64,000 nt of DNA, from the NCBI RefSeq assembly GCF_022751215.1, contig NZ_JAICDG010000002.1, positions 1,860,001 through 1,924,000 on the forward strand. The letters are read 5' to 3'. The number at the start of each line of letters is the position of its first letter. Positions within the stretch are counted from its first letter, which is position 1. A program made the translations under genes and the position numbers. A model generated the notes under the pieces. That model ran no database searches, was not told where the DNA came from, and worked only from the letters and a program-made list of their open reading frames with translations. The stretch is from Actinomadura terrae. GTDB taxonomy: Bacteria > Actinomycetota > Actinomycetes > Streptosporangiales > Streptosporangiaceae. Of the stretch, positions 51,451 through 60,034 are shown in pieces.

Positions 51451-53138
51451 CCACCTCGGCCATCCCCGCGAACTCCGCCGCCGGCGCCCTCGGCACCCCC
51501 GTGTACCCGCCGCCGCCCCCGCCCGAGCCGACCCCGCTGCCCGAGCGGCTCGACGGCCTCGACCGCCTCCTCCAGGCCGGGACGGGACGTCTCGACCAGC
51601 CGCTCCTCGACGACGCCGGCGCCCTGCTCGACCGCGCCGGGCAGCGGCTGCGGCTGTCGGGCGACCACACGGTCGTGACCCTCGCCGGCGGGACGGGCAG
51701 CGGCAAGTCCTCGCTGTTCAACGCCATCTGCGGCCTCGAACTCTCGCCCACCGGCATCCGCCGCCCGATGACCTCGCAGGCCCACGCCTGCGTCTGGGGG
51801 CTGGACGGCGCCGGGCCGCTCCTGGACTGGCTCGACGTCGACAAGCGCCACCGCTACGCCCGCGCCAGCGCCCTCGACCTCGAACGCCCCGACAACTCCC
51901 TCCAGGGCCTCGTCCTGCTGGACCTGCCCGACCACGACTCCATCCAGGCCCTGCACCGCGCCGAGGTCGACCGGTTCGTCACGATCGCCGACCTCCTCGT
52001 CTGGGTCGTGGACCCGCAGAAGTACGCCGACGCCGCCCTGCACCGCAACTACATCGTCCCGTTCGCCCGGCACGCGGGCGTCACGCTGATCGTCCTCAAC
52101 CAGGTCGACCGCCTCGGCCCGGACGAGATCGACGACTGCGTCGCCGACCTGCGCCGCCTGCTGGAGGCCGAGGGCCTCGCCCACCCGCGCATCGTCACCA
52201 CGTCCGCGGTCAGCGAGGACGGCGTCACCGGCTTCCGCGACATCCTCGTCGACACCGTCGCCGCCCGCCGCGCCCGCGGCGAACGCCTCTCCGCCGACGT
52301 CGACAAGGTCGCCGAGCGCTTCGCCGTCCACCGCTACACCGCCGACCCGCCCACCGCCGTCGAGGACGACCGCCGCCAGGACCTCGTGCAGGCCCTCACC
52401 GACGCGGCGGGCGCGCCCGCCGTCGCCGATGCCATGGAGAGCGCCTACGAGCTGCGCGCCGCCGACTTCGTCGGCTGGCCCGTCACCGCCCTGATCACCC
52501 GCCTCCGCTCCGACCCGCTGCGCCGCATGCGCCTCACCGAACTGCGCGAGGAACTCCGCGACGCCTTCACCGGCCCCATCGGCGCCCAGCAGGGCGACGT
52601 CGACAACGCCCTGCACGCCGTCACCACCGGCGTGGCGGCCGAACTCCCGCCGCCCTGGGCCCGCTCCGTCCGCGCCGCCGCCCGCACCCACGCCGTCGAG
52701 ATCCCCGAAGCCCTCGGCGACTCCCTCAAGGACGCCCTGCCCGGCTTCAACCAGGTCCCCCGCTGGTGGTGGCTGATCAAGACCTGGCAGTACTTCCTCA
52801 TCCTGGTCGCCGTCCTGAGCGTCGTCTGGATCGGCCTCCTCGTCGCCTACGGCGTCCTGGACGCCGGCCAGGACCCGCCCGACCTCGTCGGCGAGGCGGG
52901 CCTCATCCCCTATGTCGCCGTCCTGGCCGTCTGCACCCTGGGCATGGGGCTGCTCACCTCGTCCGCCTGCCGGAACCTGGTGGCCCTCTCGTCCGCCAAA
53001 CACGGCGACAAGATGGAACACCACATGCGCGAGGGCATCGAACGCGTAGCCGACCAAAAAGTCATCGCCCCCATCACCGCGGAACTGGAGCGCTACGCCC
53101 GCTACCGCGAAGACGTGGCCAAAGCCCTAGGCCACTAA
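51447..53138 (+). CDS. Dynamin-like membrane GTPase, partner of the preceding gene, 563 aa
   Basis: G1 is VVTLAGGTGSGKSSLFNAICG, G3 VLLDLPDHDSIQAL and G4 VLNQVDRLG. A helical region follows, then two membrane segments (YFLILVAVLSVVWIGLLVAYGVL and IPYVAVLAVCTLGMGLLTSS), so the GTPase faces the cytoplasm. A proline-rich N-terminal tract (YPPPPPPEPTPLPE) could bind partners. ATG overlaps the stop of the first GTPase, so the two are made together and probably form a heteromer. Membrane remodelling or division is the likely context. Confidence 0.87.
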   Translation: MTTSAIPANSAAGALGTPVYPPPPPPEPTPLPERLDGLDRLLQAGTGRLDQPLLDDAGALLDRAGQRLRLSGDHTVVTLAGGTGSGKSSLFNAICGLELSPTGIRRPMTSQAHACVWGLDGAGPLLDWLDVDKRHRYARASALDLERPDNSLQGLVLLDLPDHDSIQALHRAEVDRFVTIADLLVWVVDPQKYADAALHRNYIVPFARHAGVTLIVLNQVDRLGPDEIDDCVADLRRLLEAEGLAHPRIVTTSAVSEDGVTGFRDILVDTVAARRARGERLSADVDKVAERFAVHRYTADPPTAVEDDRRQDLVQALTDAAGAPAVADAMESAYELRAADFVGWPVTALITRLRSDPLRRMRLTELREELRDAFTGPIGAQQGDVDNALHAVTTGVAAELPPPWARSVRAAARTHAVEIPEALGDSLKDALPGFNQVPRWWWLIKTWQYFLILVAVLSVVWIGLLVAYGVLDAGQDPPDLVGEAGLIPYVAVLAVCTLGMGLLTSSACRNLVALSSAKHGDKMEHHMREGIERVADQKVIAPITAELERYARYREDVAKALGH

Positions 53139-53491
53139 CAGCCCTCGCACGGCCCCTGGAAACGCTCCAGAACACAACACCTCGCCCGCCACCGGCCGCC
53201 CTGAGAACAAGGGCGGCGGGCCTCCAAGCGAACTGGGGCGCAGGCGCAGCGGGTATGCACGCCGCCCGCCCTCAAGCGGACAAGGCGCGCAGCCGCGCCC
53301 ATCTACCCTCGGCCCCCCGTCCACCTCCCCTCCCGCCACCGTCCCGGTCCGCCCCCGGGGCCATTAACATCCTCACCACCCTGCGCAAATGCTCCACTGC
53401 GCCGAGTTATCCACAATTGACACGCCCCCTTCCCTCCCGCCCCACCCCTCAGCCACCGTTGTACTCGTCACAAAGAGCAACGGAGGAACCC
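53139..53491. other. Intergenic region before ssb
   Basis: About 350 bases. The hairpin at 53195-53217 should end the GTPase operon. The rest is C-rich, with AT-richer patches near 53370-53480 where an ssb promoter is expected but not clearly defined. No credible ORF. Confidence 0.5.
53195..53217 (+). terminator. Terminator hairpin after the GTPase pair
   Basis: GCCGCCCT pairs with AGGGCGGC around the loop GAGAACA, 56 bases after the GTPase stop. Confidence 0.6.
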
Positions 53492-53953
53492 ATGAACGAA
53501 GCGCACATCACGATCATCGGCTGGATCGCCGCCGAGCCCCACTACACCGTGACCACCAACGGCACCTCGTTCCTGTCGATCAGAGTCGGCTGCACGCCGC
53601 GCCGCTACGACCGCGATACGGGCCAGTGGCAGGACGTCGACACCCTGTTCGTCACCGTCAACTGCTGGCGCGGCCTGGCGGACAACGTCAACGCCTCCGA
53701 GTTCCAGCGGGGGCATCCCGTCCTGGTCACCGGCCGCCTCCGCATCCGCCAGTACGAGCGCGACGGCCAGTGGCGCTTCTCCGCCGAGATCGAGGCCACC
53801 ACCGTCGGTCACGACCTGAGCCGGGGCACCGCCGACTTCCGCCCCGTCCAGCGCGGCGGCGCCCTGACCGAAGGGGACCGCCAGGAGGCCCGCGAAGTAG
53901 CCGACCAGTGGGCCATGGCCCCCACAGAAGTCGAGACGGAGAAAGCAGCCTGA
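53492..53953 (+). CDS. ssb: Single-stranded DNA-binding protein (SsbB-like), 153 aa
   Basis: OB-fold start MNEAHITIIGWIAAEPHYTV, then FLSIRVGCTPRRYDRDTGQW and NCWRGLADNVNASEFQRGHP with VTGRLRIRQYE. The acidic DDDxPF-type C-terminal tip is absent; the tail ends EVADQWAMAPTEVETEKAA. This marks it as an SsbB-type paralogue, not the essential replication SSB. In Streptomyces, SsbB acts in chromosome segregation during sporulation, which would fit next to dynamin-like genes. CGGAGG precedes the ATG. Confidence 0.92.
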   Translation: MNEAHITIIGWIAAEPHYTVTTNGTSFLSIRVGCTPRRYDRDTGQWQDVDTLFVTVNCWRGLADNVNASEFQRGHPVLVTGRLRIRQYERDGQWRFSAEIEATTVGHDLSRGTADFRPVQRGGALTEGDRQEAREVADQWAMAPTEVETEKAA

Positions 53954-54330
53954 ACACCACACCGCCACCACGGGAGCCATCCGAAGCCGACCAGTCCCAC
54001 GAAACCAGAACTGCGCCCTGACCCCATCAGGAAGCGATCCGCGAAGGAGGCGAGATGAAGCCGGGGAGGGGCGTCGCTTGAGCCGCCGAGGCGGCGGCGC
54101 CCACCCCGCGCTGGTCACTACCTGCCCGAATCCGCCGAAAACCGCGCATGAAGCCGCCCTCTCCACCAGACGCCGAGACACCCGAACCCGGTGCCAACGA
54201 ACCCGTCGGGCTGGAGGAGCGTGCCCGAACGGTCACCCTCATGTGCGCTCTCGAACGTATTGGTTTCCCGCCCACTCCGCACACGTCGCAACTATTGTGT
54301 TACACAACGTGATGCGCGTAAGGGGGAAGG
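53954..54330. other. Intergenic region before the diguanylate cyclase
   Basis: About 380 bases without coding periodicity. A short GCCGCC-GA-GGCGGC hairpin at 54082-54095 might end ssb transcription. The 3' third is lower in GC and holds a 13-bp dyad (54295-54307). Confidence 0.5.
54295..54307. promoter_or_regulatory. Operator-like dyad upstream of the diguanylate cyclase
   Basis: TTGTGT-T-ACACAA is a perfect 13-bp inverted repeat 24 bases before the start at 54331, overlapping a TATTGT -10-like element (54293-54298). GntR- and TetR-type repressors often bind such dyads. Confidence 0.4.
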
Positions 54331-55614
54331 ATGACGGCAGTGCAGTCGTCCGCCGAGGACCGTGGTGGGGAACTGACCCCCAGGCCCCGGCGCCGAACGT
54401 TCCCAGGGCGCAGGTCCCTGCTCATGATCTATGTGCCGGCGGTGGTCGCCGTCCACGCGGGGCTGATCATCGCGGGGCTCGTCACCACTTCTCCGGAGGT
54501 CGATGACTTACTGACATTCGTCGCCCTGCTGGCCTGCGGTGCGGTGTGCATCGAGGCGACGCGGCGGCTCGGCATCCCGGCGGGCGTCGGACGCGACCTG
54601 CTGTCGGCCTGGTGGCTGCCGGTGGCGCTCCTCCTGCCCCCGCTGTACGCGCTGCTGATGCCGATTCCGCTCCAGGCGCTGCTCCAGTTCCGGGTGCTCC
54701 GGACACTCGTCCACCGGCGAATCCTCGTCGCCTCCGCGCTCGGCATAGCGGGAGCCTGCGCCTCCGCGGTGTTCCACCTCGTCGTGAACGACCCCCTGGA
54801 CTCGTCCCCGGACTGGGTCGTGGACGCCTCTCCAGGAATCCCGGCGGCCGTGGGCTGCGCGGTGCTGTTCACCGTTGTGAACACGGTACTGGTGGCGGTC
54901 GCCGCGCACGCGGCCAACCCGGAGAGCCGGTGGCGTGACGTCCTGTGGACGCGCGAAAGCCTGCTGCTGGACGTGGTGGACCTCTGCGTCGGCATCCTCG
55001 TGGCGATCACGAGTTCGCTGACGCTCGGCCTGCTCGTCCTGGCACTGCCGCCCGTGATGCTGCTGCAACGCAGCCTGATGCACCAGCAACTCCAGGCCGC
55101 GGCGAGGACCGACTCCAAGACCGGCCTGCTGAACGCCGCGGCCTGGCAACGGGAGGCCGCCACGGAACTCGCCCGAGCCCTGCGCACCCACGACCCCCTG
55201 GCCGTCCTGCTGATCGACATCGACCACTTCAAACGCGTGAACGACACCCACGGCCACCTGATCGGCGACGAGGTGCTGGTCGGCGTCGCCAACACGCTGG
55301 GCCACCAGCTACGCGACTACGACCTGGTCGGACGTTTCGGCGGTGAGGAGTTCGTGGTCCTCCTCCCGGGCACCGACACCGTCGAGGCATGCCGCGTGGC
55401 CGAACGCCTCCGCGGCCGCGTCCGCCGCCTGGCCGTGCCCGCCGAGGAGGGAACGGTCGTCGTCACCGTCTCCATCGGCGTCTCCCTCTACCGCACGCAC
55501 GGCGAAGACCTCATCGAACTCATGGCCGCAGCCGACCTGGCCCTCTACCGAGCCAAAGCATCCGGCCGCGACCGCGTCTGCCTCCCCGCCCTGGAGGGCC
55601 CCAAAGCCAAATAA
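54331..55614 (+). CDS. Membrane-bound diguanylate cyclase (GGDEF), 427 aa
   Basis: About seven hydrophobic helices fill residues 30-245, followed by a GGDEF domain at about 265-420. The active site is FGGEEFVVLLPG (GGEEF), with LLIDIDHFKRVNDTHGH binding metal and YRAKASGRDRV near the end. No RxxD inhibitory site is seen before GGEEF. It would make c-di-GMP, which in streptomycetes controls development through BldD. GGGGGAAGG precedes the ATG. No EAL domain. Confidence 0.93.
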   Translation: MTAVQSSAEDRGGELTPRPRRRTFPGRRSLLMIYVPAVVAVHAGLIIAGLVTTSPEVDDLLTFVALLACGAVCIEATRRLGIPAGVGRDLLSAWWLPVALLLPPLYALLMPIPLQALLQFRVLRTLVHRRILVASALGIAGACASAVFHLVVNDPLDSSPDWVVDASPGIPAAVGCAVLFTVVNTVLVAVAAHAANPESRWRDVLWTRESLLLDVVDLCVGILVAITSSLTLGLLVLALPPVMLLQRSLMHQQLQAAARTDSKTGLLNAAAWQREAATELARALRTHDPLAVLLIDIDHFKRVNDTHGHLIGDEVLVGVANTLGHQLRDYDLVGRFGGEEFVVLLPGTDTVEACRVAERLRGRVRRLAVPAEEGTVVVTVSIGVSLYRTHGEDLIELMAAADLALYRAKASGRDRVCLPALEGPKAK

Positions 55615-55815
55615 CCCCCACCTCCCACGACAACAACGCCCCCCACAGCCGCCGCCGGGGCCCACCCCGCCCCCGGCCGCGGCAGTGGCTACCACAGCAC
55701 CACCCTCCAACCACAGCACCACCCCCCAACCACCCACCCTGCACAAACCCCACCCCCCCGCGACCCCACCACCCCGCGAACCCCACCCACCCCGCGACGC
55801 CCACCCACCTACCGC
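55615..55815. other. C-rich, G-poor tract downstream of the GGDEF gene
   Basis: The plus strand is nearly all C and A, with long CCCC runs and very few G until about 55780. The complementary strand is rich in GGGG runs, able to form G-quadruplexes. No hairpin terminator or ORF with coding bias is visible. It leads directly into the 17-bp repeat array. Confidence 0.7.
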
Positions 55816-56492
55816 GCCGCCCACCTGCGAGGTCCGCCCACCTGCGGGCTGCCCGCCTAGGAGGTCCGCCTACCTCCGAGGCCCGTCCGCCTACGGGCCC
55901 CGCCCGCTGGGAGGTCCGCCTAGCTTCGAGGCCCGCTCACCTCCGGGGTCCGTTCGCTTGCGGGGCCCGCCTGCTTGGAAGGTCCGCCTGCTTGGAAGGT
56001 CCGCCCACCTGCGGTTTCCGCCTGCCTACGGGCCTGCCCGCCTGAGAGGTCCGCCTACCTTTGAGGCCCGCTCACCTCCGGGGTCCATTCGCTTGCGGGG
56101 CCCGGCCGCCCGTGAGGTCCGCTCGGCTGCGTGATCTGCCTGCCCGCAGGGCCCGCCTGCCCGGGAGGTCCGCCTGCCTCCGGGGTCCGCTCACCTGCGG
56201 GGTTCGCCTGTTTGTGGGGCCCGCTGGCGTGCGAGGTCCGCCCACCTCTGACGCCTGCTCACCTGCGGGCCCGCCTGCCTGGAAGGTCCGCCCACCTGCG
56301 GGCCTGCCCGCCCCGCTTGGGAGGTCCGCCTACCTCTGAGGCCCGTCCGCACGCGGGGTCCGTTCGCTTGCGGGGCCCGTTTGCCTGCGAGGTTCGCTCA
56401 CCTGCGGGGTCCGCCTGCCTGCGGGGCCCGTCCGCTTGGGAGGTCCGTCCGCCTGCGAGGCTCGTTCGTCGCGAAGCCCGCCTACCTCGAAG
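55816..56492. repeat. Degenerate 17-bp minisatellite, about 40 units
   Basis: I can tile the region almost without gaps in units close to GTCCGCCTACCTGCGGG, with GAG/GGG alternating at the end and GTCC/GCCC at the start. Most units are exactly 17 bases; a few are 15, 16, 18 or 21. The period is not a multiple of three, so no single reading frame carries a repeated peptide, and the long open frames here result from the lack of A/T. Multi-unit blocks recur (for example the four units starting at 55914, near 56051 and near 56324), a higher-order pattern. Confidence 0.9.
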
Positions 56493-57189
56493 TCCACCCC
56501 CGGCGGCCCATCCCTGCAGCTCGACTGCGACTGCGCCAATACCGCCGGAGCTGGCCATCGCCCCCTGCCCCCAGAGAGAAAGCGTGGTCACAGCCGCCGA
56601 GCGCCGTGCTCCGCGGTCTCGCCGAGGAGGGTCGGAAGTGAGTGAGAAGCCGAAGGGACTGCGTTTGCCAAGCGGTACGACTTGAACCACTCCAACCGCC
56701 CTGGCACCTCTACTGTCGCCGGGCCTGACCATCGCCAAGGACGGCTTGGCGGTGGTCGGAGAGTTGAAGCGGCTGTGACGTGGCCCGGCCCGCCCCTTGG
56801 TCGTAGCCCGCAGTTGCCGAGCGCCGCGGCCCGAACCACCCCCGATCTCCCAGGGCGTGGTCGTGGTTGCGTCCGCTCAAGCGGTGTGAGCTCAGCTAGC
56901 CGACCCACCTTTGGGCAGGCCCGCAGCCGCCAGGACACCACGACCCATGATGTCGAGCTCCTCAGGCCCGGCATGGTTGTGCCCCCGGATGCTGGGCGTC
57001 GCGACAGGTTGGCTGGCGGGCGGGGATGGATGGTGTGGTGGGTGTGTCGGATTGTGCGGGTAGCTGGTGGGCGGGTTGTGGTGTGTCGGGGGTCGTCTGG
57101 TGAGAGTTGGAGAAGGGCCTTGGGGCTGGGTCAGGGTGGGTCGGTTAAATCGCTTGTTCGTTGTTCCGGGACGGCATTACGTTGCCGCA
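56493..57189. other. Gene-free stretch between the minisatellite and the MDMPI gene
   Basis: About 700 bases, somewhat lower in GC, without convincing coding periodicity on either strand. Long open frames exist but their third positions are not biased. Decayed gene fragments are possible but unrecognisable. The last 40 bases hold a promoter. Confidence 0.5.
57154..57183 (+). promoter_or_regulatory. Promoter for a leaderless transcript of the MDMPI-type gene
   Basis: TTGTTC (57154-57159) and TACGTT (57178-57183) are 18 bases apart. The expected start, seven bases on, coincides with the G of the GTG at 57190, and no ribosome site precedes that codon. Confidence 0.5.
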
Positions 57190-57843
57190 GTGGACCTCTT
57201 CTCACGTTCTTGGACGGCATTGCGCGCGGCGGTCGACGACCTTTCGGGGGAGGACTGGGAGCAGCCGTCCGGCTGTGCCGGCTGGCTCGTGCGGGACCTG
57301 GTGTGCCACCTGATCATCGACGCCCAGGACGTCCTGATCACGCTGGTCACGCCCACCGACGCCGAGCCGACCGTGGACGCGGCCACCTACTGGGACCTTG
57401 TCGATCCGCCGACCGGCGAGGACCCGCTGGACGCGCTGATTCCCCGGCTGGCCGCGGCGTACGGCGAGCCGAGGTGGCTGAAGTTCCACTTCGACGACAT
57501 CGGTTCCGCCGCCGGGCGCGCCGCCGAACTCGCCGACCCGGGGGTTCGCGTCAGTACCCAGGACAAGGTGCTGACCACCGGCGACTACCTGTCCGCCTAC
57601 GTCATGGAATGGACGCTGCACCACCTCGACCTGATCGTCCACCTGCCCTCGGCCGCCGAGCCGCCCGCGGAGACCCTCGCGGCCGCCCGCGCGTCGCTGG
57701 AGAAGATCGCCGGGGTGTCGATCCCGGCGGTGTTCTCCGACACCGACGCACTGCGGGTCGCCACCGGACGTCGTCCTCCGACGGACGAGGAGAGCGCCGC
57801 GCTCGGCGGACTGGCCACGCGAATCCCCTTCGTGCTGGGCTGA
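57190..57843 (+). CDS. Maleylpyruvate isomerase N-terminal/DinB-like protein (mycothiol-dependent type), 217 aa
   Basis: The N-terminal four-helix fold is that of the MDMPI family, with VDLFSRSWTALRAAVDDLSG, CAGWLVRDLVCHLIIDAQDV and LHHLDLIVHLP providing the metal-binding His residues. Members use mycothiol, the actinobacterial thiol, in isomerase or S-transferase reactions; many are uncharacterised. I chose GTG 57190 because the promoter just upstream would start the message there. In-frame codons back to 57067 lack coding bias. Confidence 0.82.
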   Translation: MDLFSRSWTALRAAVDDLSGEDWEQPSGCAGWLVRDLVCHLIIDAQDVLITLVTPTDAEPTVDAATYWDLVDPPTGEDPLDALIPRLAAAYGEPRWLKFHFDDIGSAAGRAAELADPGVRVSTQDKVLTTGDYLSAYVMEWTLHHLDLIVHLPSAAEPPAETLAAARASLEKIAGVSIPAVFSDTDALRVATGRRPPTDEESAALGGLATRIPFVLG

Positions 57844-58074
57844 TTGGCCCTTTTCAGGGGCTGGAAGCCGCCGCTGTCCCGATTGTGCGGTGCGGTGGGG
57901 TGGGAGTGCGCTGCCACCGACTGCTGGTGCGCCGCCGCATCGGGGCTTTGAGCTGCCGTAGTTCTGTGCTGCGTGGTGGGGGACGGCGGCGGAGCGGTGG
58001 GATTTGTGGGGGTTCCTCGGGTGGGGTGGGGAAGCGCGGCGAAACGGTGCCGTGGACCCCCTACCCTTGTCAAT

Positions 58075-59739
58075 ATGGCCGAGTACATCTACACGATGCA
58101 GCGCGTGCGCAAGGCGCATGGCGACAAGGTCGTCCTGGACGACGTCACCCTGCATTTCCTGCCGGGCGCCAAGATCGGCGTCCTGGGGCCGAACGGCACC
58201 GGTAAGTCGACGTTGCTGCGCATGATGGCCGGTCTGGAGCAGCCGTCCAACGGCGACGCGCGGCTGATGCCGGGGTACAGCGTCGGGATGTTGCAGCAGG
58301 AGCCCCCGCTGAACGAGGAGAAGACCGTCCTCGGGAACGTGGAGGAGGGCGTCGCCGAGACCAAGGCGATGGTCGACCGCTTCAACGAGATCGCCGAGAA
58401 GATGGCGACGGACTACTCCGACGAGCTGATGGAGGAGATGGGCAAGCTCCAGGAGCAGCTCGACCATCGCAACGCCTGGGATCTCCAGAGCCAGCTCGAG
58501 CAGGCGATGGACGCGCTGCGCTGCCCGCCGGGCGACGCCGAGGTGACCAAGCTGTCGGGGGGTGAGCGCCGCCGGGTCGCGCTGTGCAAGCTGCTGCTGG
58601 AGGCGCCCGACCTGCTGCTGCTGGACGAGCCCACCAACCACCTGGACGCCGAGAGCGTGCAGTGGCTGGAGCAGTTCCTCGCCAAGTACGAGGGGACGGT
58701 CCTGGCCGTCACCCACGACCGGTACTTCCTCGACAACGTGGCCACCTGGATCCTGGAGCTGGACCGGGGCCGCTGCTTCCCCTACGAGGGCAACTACTCC
58801 ACCTACCTGGAGAAGAAGGCCGACCGTCTGAAGGTTGAGGGCAACAAGGACGCCAAGCGCAAGAAGCGCCTCCAGGACGAACTGGAGTGGGTCCGGTCCA
58901 ACCCGAAGGCGCGGCAGACCAAGTCCAAGGCCCGCCTGGAGCGGTACGAGGAGATGGCGGCGGAGGCCGCCAAGACCCGGAAGCTGGACTTCGAGGAGAT
59001 CCAGATCCCGCCGGGTCCGCGCCTCGGCAACACGGTGATCGTGGCCGACAAGCTGACCAAGGGCTTCGACGACCGCCTCCTGATGGACGACCTGACGTTC
59101 AACCTGCCGCCGAACGGCATCGTCGGCGTGATCGGCCCGAACGGCGTCGGCAAGACCACGCTGTTCCGGATGATCGTCGGCGAGGAGCGGCCGGACGGCG
59201 GTGAGCTGCGGCTCGGCGAGACCGTGCAGGTCTCCTACGTCGACCAGGGACGCGGCGGCATCGACCCGAAGAAGACGGTCTGGCAGGTCGTGTCGGACGG
59301 CCTCGACCACATCAACGTGGGCCAGGTCGAGATGCCGTCCCGCGCCTATGTCGCGGCGTTCGGCTTCAAGGGGCCCGACCAGCAGAAGCCGTCCGGGGTG
59401 CTGTCGGGCGGCGAGCGCAACCGGCTCAACCTGGCGATGACGCTCAAGCAGGGCGGCAACGTCCTGCTGCTGGACGAGCCCACCAACGACCTCGACACCG
59501 AGACGCTGTCGAGCCTGGAGAACGCCCTGCTGGAGTTCCCCGGCTGCGCCGTGATCACCTCGCACGACCGGTGGTTCCTCGACCGGATCGCCACGCACAT
59601 CCTCGCGTGGGAGGAGGGCTCGAACTGGTTCTGGTTCGAGGGCAACTTCGCCGACTACGAGAAGAACAAGATCGAGCGTCTCGGCGCCGACGCGGCCCGC
59701 CCGCACCGGGTCACGCACCGCAAGCTCAAGCGCGACTGA
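58075..59739 (+). CDS. ettA: Energy-dependent translational throttle protein EttA (ABC-F), 554 aa
   Basis: Two ATP-binding cassettes in one chain and no membrane part: Walker A GPNGTGKST and GPNGVGKTT, signatures KLSGGERRRV and LSGGERNRLN, and Walker B LLLLDEPTNHLD and LLLDEPTNDLD. The linker is the charged coiled coil around KKRLQDELEWVRSNPKARQT and the arm motif EEIQIPPGPRLGN. It binds the ribosomal E site and gates entry into elongation by ATP/ADP ratio. A TACCCT element 7 bases before the ATG suggests a leaderless message, but no good -35 is seen. Confidence 0.97.
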   Translation: MAEYIYTMQRVRKAHGDKVVLDDVTLHFLPGAKIGVLGPNGTGKSTLLRMMAGLEQPSNGDARLMPGYSVGMLQQEPPLNEEKTVLGNVEEGVAETKAMVDRFNEIAEKMATDYSDELMEEMGKLQEQLDHRNAWDLQSQLEQAMDALRCPPGDAEVTKLSGGERRRVALCKLLLEAPDLLLLDEPTNHLDAESVQWLEQFLAKYEGTVLAVTHDRYFLDNVATWILELDRGRCFPYEGNYSTYLEKKADRLKVEGNKDAKRKKRLQDELEWVRSNPKARQTKSKARLERYEEMAAEAAKTRKLDFEEIQIPPGPRLGNTVIVADKLTKGFDDRLLMDDLTFNLPPNGIVGVIGPNGVGKTTLFRMIVGEERPDGGELRLGETVQVSYVDQGRGGIDPKKTVWQVVSDGLDHINVGQVEMPSRAYVAAFGFKGPDQQKPSGVLSGGERNRLNLAMTLKQGGNVLLLDEPTNDLDTETLSSLENALLEFPGCAVITSHDRWFLDRIATHILAWEEGSNWFWFEGNFADYEKNKIERLGADAARPHRVTHRKLKRD

Positions 59740-59849
59740 ATTTATTTAGTCCCGGCCCACGTCCCTTGGCGGGCGCGGAGTCGCTTCGCGATCTTCCCGG
59801 TGGCGCGCCCGCGCGACGGTTGAGGTCGCTTCGGGGCATGTCGAACGCG

Positions 59850-59884
59850 GAACGGCCGGGTGATCAATGATCACCCGGCCGTTC
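59850..59884. terminator. Bidirectional terminator-like hairpin after ettA
   Basis: A 17-bp perfect inverted repeat (GAACGGCCGGGTGATCA and complement) about a single A; the innermost pairs must open to make the loop. It lies 110 bases after ettA and before the thioesterase gene. Confidence 0.75.
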
Positions 59885-60034
59885 GCGTTGTCGCGGTGTG
59901 GGGTGGGCCGGGGCTCCCGGGTCGGGTGGGGCTCTTGATGATCTTTCGGTGGACGCGGCGCGGGGGCGGAGATCCGCGGCGGGTACCATCGGGCGCACCG
60001 GCGGACCCCCGTGACCCGACCCCCAGGCGAGGAC

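Noticed and set aside
55816..56492. CRISPR array
   Set aside because: Units are contiguous and degenerate, with no spacers between identical repeats, and no cas genes are nearby.
55343..56685. Open frames through the 17-bp repeat region as repeat proteins
   Set aside because: The period is 17, so any frame changes at every unit. Open frames occur in several phases on both strands because stop codons are rare at this composition.
56588..56974. 128-codon minus-strand ORF in the gene-free stretch
   Set aside because: No third-position bias, no ribosome site and no recognisable domain.
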